Shown: positions 1 to 6,553, counted from the first letter of the stretch. The stretch is 7,882 nucleotides of DNA from Planctomycetota bacterium (GCA_021160785.1 JAGHBX010000209.1:1-7882); one strand, 5' to 3'. Numbers and translations: made by a program. The notes: generated by a model not told the origin, from the letters alone.

Positions 1-37
1 AACCGAACAAGTTCTTGAGAAAATCGAAAAAGCCCAT
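1..37 (-). CDS. N-terminal fragment of an unidentified protein
   Basis: A minus-strand ATG at 37-35 opens a frame that stays open to the window edge and encodes MGFFDFLKNLFG. A clear ribosome binding site, AGGAG, lies 7 bases upstream of the ATG, which is the main reason to believe in this start. Twelve residues are too few to identify a family; the hydrophobic/basic MGFFDFLK-type beginning occurs in many unrelated proteins. The gene is divergent from the glycosyltransferase that starts at 464. A strong hairpin at 62-85 would lie in its 5' untranslated region if transcription begins further right. The call rests only on the start codon, the binding site and the short open frame. Confidence 0.5.
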   Translation of the reverse strand, partial: MGFFDFLKNLFG

Positions 38-61
38 CCGTGCTCTCCTAATGAAAAAGCT

Positions 62-85
62 GGGCACAGGGAAAACCCTGTGCCC
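62..85 (-). terminator. Perfect 10-bp hairpin, terminator- or attenuator-like
   Basis: GGGCACAGGG at 62-71 pairs without mismatch with CCCTGTGCCC at 76-85 around a four-base AAAA loop (TTTT on the minus strand). Read on the minus strand, the stem is followed by AGCTTTTTC, a T-rich tail of the kind seen in Rho-independent terminators. On the plus strand the tail is only GTTGTCTTG. No minus-strand gene ends just to the right. The element therefore sits upstream of the partial gene starting at 37, about 11 bases from its ribosome binding site, where it could act as a leader attenuator or insulate that gene. The pairing is seen directly; the function is inferred. Confidence 0.5.
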
Positions 86-463
86 GTTGTCTTGCCAGAA
101 ATGCGATTTCTGCTTCCAACTCTACAATGCATACGACTCAACCCGGCCGACGAATCATCGGCCCGTGCTCTGCATTTGAGCACCGCCAAGACAACGTCAT
201 AATCCTATGGGCATGGCGGCGGCGTGTCAAACGGTAAAATCGGATTTTATCGCATTCGGGCAGGGCGTAGAATAGGGAACTGTCCCCTATTTTGGGTGGC
301 GTAAATAGGGGGCAGTTACCTGGTTTTGGGGGTGGATTTTCAGGATCGGGTGGCTGTCGGGACCTGCGCATAAACCGGATGCCCCGTTTTTTCTTCCAAT
401 CGGGTGAGTGTGCGGTAGAATAATGCCTGGGTTGCAAAGTGGTGCTATTTAGGGTTTTGGCTT
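86..463. other. Intergenic region without a convincing gene
   Basis: This 378-base stretch separates the divergent left-edge gene from the glycosyltransferase. The only sizeable open frame, minus strand 437-138, runs through the inverted repeat at 275-320. It is rich in Pro, Arg and His, has no recognisable domain, and is treated as chance. Two small adjoining hairpins are visible: GGCCGA/TCGGCC (145-150 with 158-163, 7-base loop) and GTGCTC/GAGCAC (165-170 with 178-183, 7-base loop). The larger REP-like hairpin at 275-320 is listed separately. Promoters for the two flanking genes should lie here, but I could not pick out a credible -35/-10 pair. Confidence 0.6.
275..320. repeat. REP-like inverted repeat with 18-bp arms
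   Basis: The left arm is GGGAACTGTCCCCTATTT (275-292). The right arm (303-320), read on the opposite strand, is GGTAACTGCCCCCTATTT. The arms pair with one mismatch (277/318) and one G-T wobble (283/312) around a 10-base loop, so the unit could fold as a long hairpin in RNA or as a cruciform. The wording resembles the short GGTAACTGTCCCCTATTT-type palindromes that I recall as dispersed repeats in many environmental genomes, sometimes next to REP-associated tyrosine transposases (RAYTs). No transposase is present in this window. The structure is seen directly; the REP assignment is from memory and needs a genome-wide count. Confidence 0.7.
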
Positions 464-1498
464 ATGAGCAACAGAGACAAGCGGGTTGCCGTTCTTTCTC
501 CGGTGGCGTGGCGTACGCCGCCTCGGGCTTATGGCGCCTGGGAGACGGTGGCGAGCAATATCACCGAGGGGCTTGTCGGGCGCGGGTGGGATGTTACGCT
601 GTTTGCGACGGGCGACTCGATTACCAGGGCGAAGCTGCATGCCGTGATACCGCGCGGTTATGAAGAGGATAAAGCCCAGGACCCGAAGGTCGTCGAGATC
701 CGGCACATCGCAGAGATTATGGAGCATGCCTGCCGGTTCGATCTGATCCATAACAATTACGACTTTATGCCGTTGGCATTTTCGCGGCTGATCGACACGC
801 CGATGCTGACGACGATTCACGGCTTCTCGTCAGATAAGATTCGGGCGGTCTATCACAAGTACAAACACGACAGCTACTACGTCTCCATCAGCGACTCCGA
901 CCGTGACGGCGAGTTGCCGTATCTTGCGACTGTTTACAACGGCATCGACCTGTCAAATCTGACGTTCCGCAAGCTGCCCGGCGGCAAGCTGGTCTTCTTA
1001 GGCAGAATCCATCCGGACAAGGGCACACATCTGGCGGTCGAAGTCGCCAAAAAAACCGGCATGCCGCTGGTCATCGCCGGTATCATCCAGGATGAGGCCT
1101 ACTTCAACGAACTCGTAAAACCCCACATTGACGGCAAGTCGATTACATTCATAGGCCCGGTCGGCCCGCTCGAGCGCGACGCACTGTTCAAAGAGGCGTA
1201 TGCGGTTTTGCATTTGAATCTTCTGCCCGAGCGGTTCGGCCTGGTCATGGCAGAAGCCAACGCCGCAGGCGTACCCGTAGTAGCAATGGACCGAGGCTCG
1301 TGCCGCGAAGTCATCGCCGACGGAAAAACGGGATACCTCGTAAACGATACGGACGAAGCCGCCGCCGCAGTCGCCAGGATCGACAAGATAAACCGCGCCG
1401 ACTGCCGAAAACATGTCGAAGAAAACTTCTCCATCGACTGCATGGTTGGCGCATACGAAAAGGTCTACGCGGAAATCTTCGAAAAAGAGGCGGGGTAG
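464..1498 (+). CDS. Glycosyltransferase family 4 protein
   Basis: This 344-residue protein should transfer a sugar from an activated donor (a nucleotide sugar in most of the family) to an acceptor in the cytoplasm, with retention of configuration. The family 4 (GT-B fold) signature is clear. The N-terminal domain has YGAWE (23-27) at the place of the usual G-G-x-E acceptor-side motif, then DVTLFATGDS (43-52) and TTIHG (116-120). The C-terminal donor domain has LGRIHPDKG (179-187), whose Arg181 and Lys186 are expected to contact donor phosphates, and the E-x7-E motif Glu256/Glu264 in PERFGLVMAEANAAGVPVVA (255-274). The length is slightly short for the family but complete. ATG 464 is chosen because no in-frame start lies close upstream; its ribosome site (AGGG, 10 bases away) is weak. 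It probably shares a transcript with the pectate lyase 39 bases downstream. Acceptor and donor cannot be told from sequence; exopolysaccharide or cell-surface glycan synthesis is plausible. Confidence 0.9.
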   Translation: MSNRDKRVAVLSPVAWRTPPRAYGAWETVASNITEGLVGRGWDVTLFATGDSITRAKLHAVIPRGYEEDKAQDPKVVEIRHIAEIMEHACRFDLIHNNYDFMPLAFSRLIDTPMLTTIHGFSSDKIRAVYHKYKHDSYYVSISDSDRDGELPYLATVYNGIDLSNLTFRKLPGGKLVFLGRIHPDKGTHLAVEVAKKTGMPLVIAGIIQDEAYFNELVKPHIDGKSITFIGPVGPLERDALFKEAYAVLHLNLLPERFGLVMAEANAAGVPVVAMDRGSCREVIADGKTGYLVNDTDEAAAAVARIDKINRADCRKHVEENFSIDCMVGAYEKVYAEIFEKEAG

Positions 1499-1537
1499 TC
1501 TGTCAAAGAAACCCATAAAAGAAGAAAGGATCAAACA

Positions 1538-2911
1538 ATGCTTCGAGCCCTGACGATCATCCTGGCAATTCTGACCACGACCCACTGCATGGCGAATCCT
1601 CCCGCACGGACTATGTTGGCGTTCCCCGGCGCCGAAGGTTACGGACGATTCGCCCAGGGCGGGCGCGGAGGAGACGTCTATCATGTGACCAATATAAACG
1701 ATTCGGGCCCGGGCTCACTGCGCCAAGGCCTCGAGACATGCAGCGGGCCGCGTACGATCGTCTTCGACGTCAGCGGGACTATCAAGCTGGAAGACAAACT
1801 TACTCTATCCAGCAGCAACGTCACCATCGCCGGCCAGACTGCTCCGGGCGACGGCATTGCACTAAGGGATTATACATTTAATATCCGCGACTGCTCGGAC
1901 GTTATCATTCGTTACATCCGCGTTCGCCTCGGTGACGAAAGCGGCAGCGAAGGCGATACGATCAATGTCTCACACGCCAGGGACACGATCTTTGATCATA
2001 TAACATCCACGTGGGGCGTTGACGGTAACATGGACACCGAATACCTCTCGAACTTTACATTGCAGTGGTCGATCTATGGCGAAGCTCTGCATAACAGCAA
2101 TCACCATAAGGGTGGTCATGCGATGCTGATGTCCTTTCGAAAGACCAGCGGCAATGTTTCTATACACCACAATCTCCTGTTCAGTAGCCGCAACCGGCAT
2201 CCATCTCTCGGCGGAGGCTCGCCCGAACAATGTAACAAAGACGCCATCTTCGACTTTCGCAATAACGTCCTCTATAACTGGGCGGGATCCACCAACCTTG
2301 GCATAGGCCAATTCAATCTCATAAACAACTACTATCGTCCCGGACCGAGCACAAACACAGATGGTGACCATTATCCTGTCAGGCCCAAGGTCGAAATAGA
2401 TGATGTAACTGTCGGCTATATGAGCGGCACGGTATTCGAGTGGAACAAAGAGTGGTCCAAAGATAACCACCTGGCCATGCAATGGGGCAAAAGAGACGGA
2501 GACGATAAAGACAGCAGCTACCCGGGCAATGTAACTAAAGAAAAATTCCTTCTGCCCTCAGAGCCTGTCGCAAAGGCCGACAGGCCGACCACGCACTCCG
2601 GCAAAGAAGCCTACAAACTGGTATTGGATAACGCCGGCGACTCCCTGTCGCGTGATGCCGCCGACAGGCGTGCCGTAAAGGGCATCCGCGACCGAACGCA
2701 TCGCCTCATCGACAGCCAGAACGAAGTAGGCGGCTGGCCGAAACTCAAAAGCAAACCAGCCCCCAAAGACACCGACCGAGACGGTATGCCCGACACATGG
2801 GAAATGGCAAATAACCTCGACCCAAACAACCCCGACGACAGAAACCAAGACCCAAACAAAGACGGCTACACAAACCTCGAAGAATACCTAAACAGCCTCT
2901 GCCCCCGGTAA
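1538..2911 (+). CDS. Secreted pectate lyase, polysaccharide lyase family 1-like, with C-terminal Ca-binding loops
   Basis: This 457-residue protein probably cleaves polygalacturonate by beta-elimination outside the cytoplasm. Residues 1-19 form a Sec signal peptide (hydrophobic core LTIILAIL, likely cut after CMA); Cys17 lacks a proper lipobox. The family hallmarks follow in order: AFPGAEGYGRFAQGGRGGDVYHV (28-50), GPRTIVFDVSGTI (70-82), TIAGQTAPGDGI (96-107), VIIRYIRVRLGD (122-133), FDHITSTWGVDG (152-163), FTLQWSI (173-179), and HHNLLFSSRNRHP (210-222), where Arg218 and Arg220 are candidates for the catalytic arginine. A linker ending SQNEVGGWP (393-401) is typical of bacterial forms of this lyase. 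The C terminus holds two 12-residue EF-hand-like loops: Asp411/413/415/419 with Glu422, and Asp438/Asn440/Asp442/Asn446 with Glu449. These resemble the loops in planctomycete secreted enzymes that may bind calcium. The ribosome site AAAGGA sits 7 bases before the ATG. It follows the glycosyltransferase and ends 15 bases from the convergent gene. Exact subfamily and substrate are not determined. Confidence 0.9.
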   Translation: MLRALTIILAILTTTHCMANPPARTMLAFPGAEGYGRFAQGGRGGDVYHVTNINDSGPGSLRQGLETCSGPRTIVFDVSGTIKLEDKLTLSSSNVTIAGQTAPGDGIALRDYTFNIRDCSDVIIRYIRVRLGDESGSEGDTINVSHARDTIFDHITSTWGVDGNMDTEYLSNFTLQWSIYGEALHNSNHHKGGHAMLMSFRKTSGNVSIHHNLLFSSRNRHPSLGGGSPEQCNKDAIFDFRNNVLYNWAGSTNLGIGQFNLINNYYRPGPSTNTDGDHYPVRPKVEIDDVTVGYMSGTVFEWNKEWSKDNHLAMQWGKRDGDDKDSSYPGNVTKEKFLLPSEPVAKADRPTTHSGKEAYKLVLDNAGDSLSRDAADRRAVKGIRDRTHRLIDSQNEVGGWPKLKSKPAPKDTDRDGMPDTWEMANNLDPNNPDDRNQDPNKDGYTNLEEYLNSLCPR

Positions 2912-2926
2912 AGAGAATAGAGGTAA

Positions 2927-3826
2927 CTATTTTGCAGCCGTTGGATGGATTGTTTTGTAACGGTCGATTAGATAGTCACGTGATTTGGCGAGGTTGGCTG
3001 CTATTTCGTCCGGTTCGGTGTGGCCGTGCATGAAGGGGTTTACGTAACCGCGGTAGTTGATGTCGGCGAGGGCTTGCAGCCACGGTGTCATGTCGGTTGG
3101 GCCGATGCCGGGTAGTTGTTTGGCGTCCGGGAACTTCTGCCATGCGTAGAAGAACATGAGTTGCTTGCCGCAGATGCGGATCGCTTCGGGAACCGATTCT
3201 TTGGCCGCCTGGATGTGATACGGTGCAAGGGCAATTCCTATTCGCGGCGATTTGTTCAGGTCGACGAACGCCTTGAACGAATCCAATTTGGTAAGCAGTG
3301 CGCCGCCGTGGTTTTCGATAGCGAGATAGCTGTTGTTCTTCTCGGCGAGGTCGGCGAGGGGTTTGAGCGATTCGAGGAATTGTTTCATCTTCGCTGTCAG
3401 TTCCTCGGGCTTGCATTTGCCCGCACTGCCGCGAACCGCCACGCCGCCGCCCGATTTGCCCAACAGGTCGGCATATCGCTCATAGCCGCCCTGGTACACT
3501 GAGAACGCGAATAGTTTCAACTTGTGCTTTTTCAGTAATTCCTTCAGGCCGTCCGGGCCGAGCCGTTTGGCGACATCGTCAAGATGCGGACAGCCCGTAT
3601 GAGCCGACCAGATATCGATCGCCTCAAAACCGAGTTTGGCGATTCTTTCGCAGGCCTGCTCGATAGGCAGACCCATGAAATGAATCGACGAGGTCGACAG
3701 ACGCATCCGCCATTTCTTGGGTTTCGCGACAGGATTACCCAAGGCAGACGGAGCCCCGGCAACGAGGCCAGCGCTACCCAGACCGGCGGCCTTAATAAAC
3801 GCGCGACGATTCAGTGTGTCCAACAT
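2927..3826 (-). CDS. Tat-exported TIM-barrel protein, sugar phosphate isomerase/epimerase-like
   Basis: This 299-residue protein belongs to the xylose isomerase-like TIM-barrel group (AP endonuclease 2 fold), often annotated sugar phosphate isomerase/epimerase. It starts with a twin-arginine signal, N-R-R-A-F-I-K at 6-12 followed by AAGLGSAGLVAGAPSALG, so it is predicted to be exported folded to the periplasm. The barrel starts at about residue 40 and shows IEQACERIAKLGFEAIDIW (55-73) and LAIENHGG (168-175). Glu171 is the likely first metal ligand. At the usual D-x-x-H position the sequence is ALAPYH (199-204): His204 is kept but the Asp is replaced by Ala201. His267, His269 and Glu271 (HGHTE) lie near the end. 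The metal site may therefore differ from the classical one, or the protein may not be a true isomerase. The start is firm: AAGGAGGT at 3831-3838 is an excellent ribosome site. The gene lies 24 bases after the AsmA-like gene, so the two are probably co-transcribed. The reaction is unknown. Confidence 0.85.
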   Translation of the reverse strand: MLDTLNRRAFIKAAGLGSAGLVAGAPSALGNPVAKPKKWRMRLSTSSIHFMGLPIEQACERIAKLGFEAIDIWSAHTGCPHLDDVAKRLGPDGLKELLKKHKLKLFAFSVYQGGYERYADLLGKSGGGVAVRGSAGKCKPEELTAKMKQFLESLKPLADLAEKNNSYLAIENHGGALLTKLDSFKAFVDLNKSPRIGIALAPYHIQAAKESVPEAIRICGKQLMFFYAWQKFPDAKQLPGIGPTDMTPWLQALADINYRGYVNPFMHGHTEPDEIAANLAKSRDYLIDRYKTIHPTAAK

Positions 3827-3830
3827 AAAA

Positions 3831-3838
3831 ACCTCCTT
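3831..3838 (-). promoter_or_regulatory. Strong Shine-Dalgarno site for the exported TIM-barrel gene
   Basis: On the minus strand this reads AAGGAGGT, a near-complete match to the 16S rRNA anti-Shine-Dalgarno sequence. Its GGAG core lies 6 bases before the ATG at 3826-3824. It is the best ribosome binding site in the window and lies inside the 24-base gap after the AsmA-like gene. This fits efficient, independent translation initiation on a shared message. Confidence 0.8.
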
Positions 3839-3850
3839 CGTAATCCCCGC

Positions 3851-4693
3851 CTACTCTTTTTTGCCCGGCAGCAGACCTTTGAGGCCCTCGCTGACACGCT
3901 TCTGGATATCCTTGCCGCCTTCGATAAGTTCTTTGCCCACGTCCTTGCCGGCTTCGAGCACTTTCGTCCCGGTCTCCATTATCATTTCGCCCGACTTGCC
4001 CAGGACAGACTTCATCGGCCCGATTATGTCGTCCGGCAGCAGACCCGTGCCCTGTTTGGCGATGCCGAGAGCGATCGCCTTTAGTATCTTCGCTGTCAGG
4101 ATAGCGGTCGTCATCTTGTTATCGGCGCCGAGATTGTTCATCTCGATGGGATCCAGTTTCAGCGGAATGCTGGCGGCCCTTCCGGGAAGCGGCAGCAGTT
4201 TGGCGGTGACGGCCATATTGGTGATGGTAAGCTTGTCGATATGCAGCTTCCTGGCGTCGGGATCGGCCTCGGCGGCGGCGTCCTCACTGGCGGGAAGGTT
4301 ATTGAGAATATCCTGCAGATTGTTGCCGCGAATATCCTTCTGCTCGATAACGAGCGATATGCCGTCAAGATTCAGGTTCTTGATGGTAACCGTGTCGCTA
4401 AGCAGCGACTTCATATTCACATCGATTTGGCCCGACTCTAATTCCAGCAGATTCTCATATTCATAGCCGGGAGGGTTGGCGACCACAAGGCCCTTGAGCT
4501 TGAGTTTGCCGCCCAGGATCGAAAGAGAAACATCCTCGACTGCGACATTTACTTTAAGCGTACTGCTGCCAATCGTCTCAATGCCGTATTTCAAGGCACG
4601 ACCGCCCGCCAGCTTCACCAGCAAGGCCGCGCCGACGACGACAATCAACAGGACAACAACAAGAACCACAACAATTCTCTTGATCTTCTTCAT
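3851..4693 (-). CDS. AsmA-like, membrane-anchored protein
   Basis: The product is 280 residues from ATG 4693. It has an uncleaved N-terminal anchor, KKIKR followed by a strongly hydrophobic run (7-26), so the rest should lie in the periplasm. The body resembles the N-terminal part of AsmA/DUF748-type proteins: alternating beta-strand segments, VSLSILGGKLKLKGLVV (55-71), the characteristic ANPPGY (72-77), a long stretch of strands to about residue 117, then GNNLQDILNNL (123-133). AsmA proteins are implicated in envelope lipid transport or outer-membrane assembly, but this one is much shorter than E. coli AsmA and may be a specialised relative. The C-terminal 50 residues form a Gly/Lys/Glu-rich amphipathic segment with an 11-residue near-duplication (245-255 and 256-266). 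An in-frame TTG at 4711 is possible, but ATG 4693 with GGGA 7 bases upstream begins at the natural KK-rich anchor. It is followed closely by the exported TIM-barrel gene. Confidence 0.75.
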   Translation of the reverse strand: MKKIKRIVVVLVVVLLIVVVGAALLVKLAGGRALKYGIETIGSSTLKVNVAVEDVSLSILGGKLKLKGLVVANPPGYEYENLLELESGQIDVNMKSLLSDTVTIKNLNLDGISLVIEQKDIRGNNLQDILNNLPASEDAAAEADPDARKLHIDKLTITNMAVTAKLLPLPGRAASIPLKLDPIEMNNLGADNKMTTAILTAKILKAIALGIAKQGTGLLPDDIIGPMKSVLGKSGEMIMETGTKVLEAGKDVGKELIEGGKDIQKRVSEGLKGLLPGKKE

Positions 4694-4712
4694 GACTCGA
4701 TCCCACCGCAAT

Positions 4713-4740
4713 CTACAATATACAATCTACAATCGACAAT
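4713..4740. repeat. Four tandem 7-bp repeats (consensus CTACAAT)
   Basis: The 52-base gap between the TPR gene (stop at 4746) and the AsmA-like gene (start at 4693) contains four head-to-tail heptamers: CTACAAT, ATACAAT, CTACAAT, CGACAAT. The first and third are identical; the others differ at one or two positions. On the coding strand the array reads as ATTG(T/C) units upstream of the AsmA-like start, ending 19 bases before its ATG. Such heptamer microsatellites can change copy number by slippage. Whether this one varies or affects expression is unknown. Confidence 0.8.
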
Positions 4741-4745
4741 CAAGA

Positions 4746-6449
4746 CTATTTCCCCAGTGCATCCAGCAGTTCCTTCTGCACGTCAAAACCAAGCTCTTTT
4801 GCGATCCGTGCGTGGTAGCGAGCCGAATCATAGTCCTTGAGCATATAGAAGCTGATCGCCGCGGCATTGTGGGCCGGGGCGTTTTGCCAGTCAAGCTCGA
4901 TCGCCGCCAGGTATTCGGCGGCGGCGGCGTCATAATACTCCAGATTCGCATACGCCACGCCAAGATTGTAATGCAGCCCCGAATCATTAGGTTCCAGTTG
5001 TATTGCCCGGCGATACTGCTCGGCGGCATCCTCGTACGACTCCAACGTGACGTATGCATTGCCCAGATTCTGCAATGCAGCCGGAATGCCCGGATCGATC
5101 GTCAACAACTCACGATAGACATCGATCTCATTGTCGGTGCGGCCTAACCCGTTGTACGTAAGCGCCAACCCGAAGTATGCCCCCGTATTGGACGGATCCA
5201 GTTGGATTGCCCGGCCAAAATGACCAATGGCCGTATCGAACCTGTCGGTGTTGTAGTAGCAGTACGCCAGATTAGTATGCGCAGATGTCGACTGCGGCGC
5301 CAGTTGAGCGGCCCGCGTATACTGATGGATTGCGGCGTTGTAATCCTCCATCTTCTGGTAAACATCTCCGAGAAGCAGGAAACTGTCGCTGTCGTCATGC
5401 TTGAGACGAAGCGCATTTTTCAACTCGGCTATCGCCTTCTTCATCTGCCCGTTACGAAGGTACGTGCCGGCGAGATTTCTGTAGGCGTCCACAAAATCCG
5501 GCTGAAGCTCGATCGCTTTGCGGTACTGTGAAACTGCCTCGGCGAATTGGCCGATATACCCGTAGGCGTTCGCCAGGTTGTTGTGAGTCTTTGGGTCGCT
5601 GTCTGAAATTTTAAGCGCGGTCAGATAATGGGCAATCGCGTCGCGGGACCATCCCTTTTTCAGGTAGATGTTGCCGAGATTCGTATGAGCCTCCGCCAGC
5701 GCCGGATTAATGCGTACAGCCCGCTCAAGTTCGAGTTGGGCATTGTCGATGTCCCCGACGGAACTGTAGCTGTTGCCGAGGTTGTTGAAGAAGCAGCCCA
5801 ACGTCTGTCGCTTCGTGAGATTCGCCATGTACAGGCTGTCGGTCCTTTTCGGGGCCTTGAATTTTTCGATATAATGACTGTCGGGCGCACTGCGGCCCAT
5901 ACTGGTTGTTTCGATATTGAAACGCTTTCTGCCGTCGTCGTACCGCACAAAGAAATGACCCGGCACGACCACGCCGTGAAGATCGAGCCCGATGCGCTCG
6001 GCAATCGCAAGGTACAGCACCGACAGGCTCAGACAGTATCCGCGCCGAGTGTCCAGGACGTTGTGCAGGAAGAGGTCTTCGGGATTGTCCGCGGTGGCGA
6101 TGGACCTAAAGCCCTTTTCGTTGTAGAGGTAGTCATTGATTACCGCAACAGCCCGGTAGTCGACCTTGGCGATATGCTTCTTTTTGAGTTGCTTGAGTAT
6201 GTCCTCGGCCATGTCGTCCAGTTTGCCGCGGTACCTGTGAACGCTCTTGGCGTTGCTCCACTTGCGCGAAAGCAGCAGGGCGGCCGTACCGATATCGATC
6301 TGGTCGTCTTTGAGCTTGAGAATCTTGTCAATTGTGAAAAAACGCAAACCATCCCTGCCGCTGTTTGCAAGCCGACCGCGCCCCATAACCTGCCCGCACA
6401 GCACCGCAATAACAACGACTGCTACAAGAATGTATAAGCACTTTTTCAT
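4746..6449 (-). CDS. SirB1-type transglutaminase-like domain protein with ten TPR repeats
   Basis: The 567-residue product begins with a signal peptide or anchor (KKCLYILVAVVVIAVLCG, 2-19); Cys18 is not in a good lipobox. Residues 30-210 match the transglutaminase-like fold of the SirB1 type: NPEDLFLHNVLDTRRGYCLSLSVLYLAIAERIGL (122-155), then GVVVPGHFFVRY (159-170) and FNIETTS (177-183). This gives a candidate triad of Cys139, His165 and Asn178 (or Glu180). From about 218 to 555 there are ten consecutive 34-residue tetratricopeptide repeats (N-L-G-x-x-Y ... A-I/A ... Y-x-x-A-I-x-L-x-P), a scaffold for protein binding. Fusion of this domain to TPRs is common in planctomycete and delta-proteobacterial proteins; function is generally unknown, and protease-, amidase- or binding-type roles are all possible. 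The open frame extends 36 codons further upstream (to 6557), but that part runs through intergenic repeats. The chosen ATG has GGAG 6 bases upstream and leads directly into the hydrophobic segment. Confidence 0.85.
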   Translation of the reverse strand: MKKCLYILVAVVVIAVLCGQVMGRGRLANSGRDGLRFFTIDKILKLKDDQIDIGTAALLLSRKWSNAKSVHRYRGKLDDMAEDILKQLKKKHIAKVDYRAVAVINDYLYNEKGFRSIATADNPEDLFLHNVLDTRRGYCLSLSVLYLAIAERIGLDLHGVVVPGHFFVRYDDGRKRFNIETTSMGRSAPDSHYIEKFKAPKRTDSLYMANLTKRQTLGCFFNNLGNSYSSVGDIDNAQLELERAVRINPALAEAHTNLGNIYLKKGWSRDAIAHYLTALKISDSDPKTHNNLANAYGYIGQFAEAVSQYRKAIELQPDFVDAYRNLAGTYLRNGQMKKAIAELKNALRLKHDDSDSFLLLGDVYQKMEDYNAAIHQYTRAAQLAPQSTSAHTNLAYCYYNTDRFDTAIGHFGRAIQLDPSNTGAYFGLALTYNGLGRTDNEIDVYRELLTIDPGIPAALQNLGNAYVTLESYEDAAEQYRRAIQLEPNDSGLHYNLGVAYANLEYYDAAAAEYLAAIELDWQNAPAHNAAAISFYMLKDYDSARYHARIAKELGFDVQKELLDALGK

Positions 6450-6485
6450 TAAAACTCCACGCGCTTTGCGACCGCGCACCGTACC

Positions 6486-6502
6486 GCCGGCATCTTGCCG
6501 GC
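6486..6502. repeat. Short GC-rich hairpin GCCGGC/GCCGGC
   Basis: GCCGGC at 6486-6491 pairs with GCCGGC at 6497-6502 around a five-base loop (ATCTT). It lies in the 104-base gap between the DUF167 gene (stop at 6554) and the TPR gene (start at 6449), just before a degenerate copy of the 7221-7247 repeat. It has no T-run on the minus strand, so it is a poor intrinsic terminator. It is better seen as a small dispersed hairpin or part of the TPR gene leader. Confidence 0.6.
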
Positions 6503-6506
6503 CCTT

Positions 6507-6534
6507 GTCATTCCCGCAAAAACGCCGAATCCAG
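6507..6534. repeat. Degenerate copy of the 7221-7247 hairpin repeat
   Basis: The left 11 bases (GTCATTCCCGC) and the right end (GAATCCAG) match the intact unit at 7221-7247 in the same orientation. The middle differs (AAAAACGCC against GAAAGCGG), which destroys the inner stem. A wider inverted repeat is present instead: TTGTCATT at 6505-6512 pairs with AATGACAA at 6536-6543. The copy sits between the DUF167 and TPR genes. Two related copies 0.7 kb apart, both between genes, suggest a dispersed family rather than a gene-specific signal. Confidence 0.7.
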
Positions 6535-6553
6535 AAATGACAACCAAAGATTG

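Noticed and set aside
138..437. Minus-strand open frame of 99 codons in the left intergenic region
   Set aside because: It runs across the inverted repeat at 275-320, has no recognisable domain or convincing ribosome site, and its Pro/Arg/His-rich composition looks like chance translation.
998..1684. Minus-strand open frame of 228 codons opposite the glycosyltransferase and the lyase start
   Set aside because: It overlaps two well-supported plus-strand genes with clear family motifs and shows no protein-family signal; it is an antisense shadow.
4694..4711. TTG start six codons upstream in the AsmA-like gene
   Set aside because: ATG 4693 leads directly into the typical KK-rich anchor and has a GGGA site 7 bases upstream. 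TTG is less common, and its upstream region is the heptamer repeat with no ribosome site.
5628..6437. Plus-strand open frame of 269 codons opposite the TPR gene
   Set aside because: It is antisense to a protein with intact TPR and transglutaminase-like motifs, and its own translation resembles no family.
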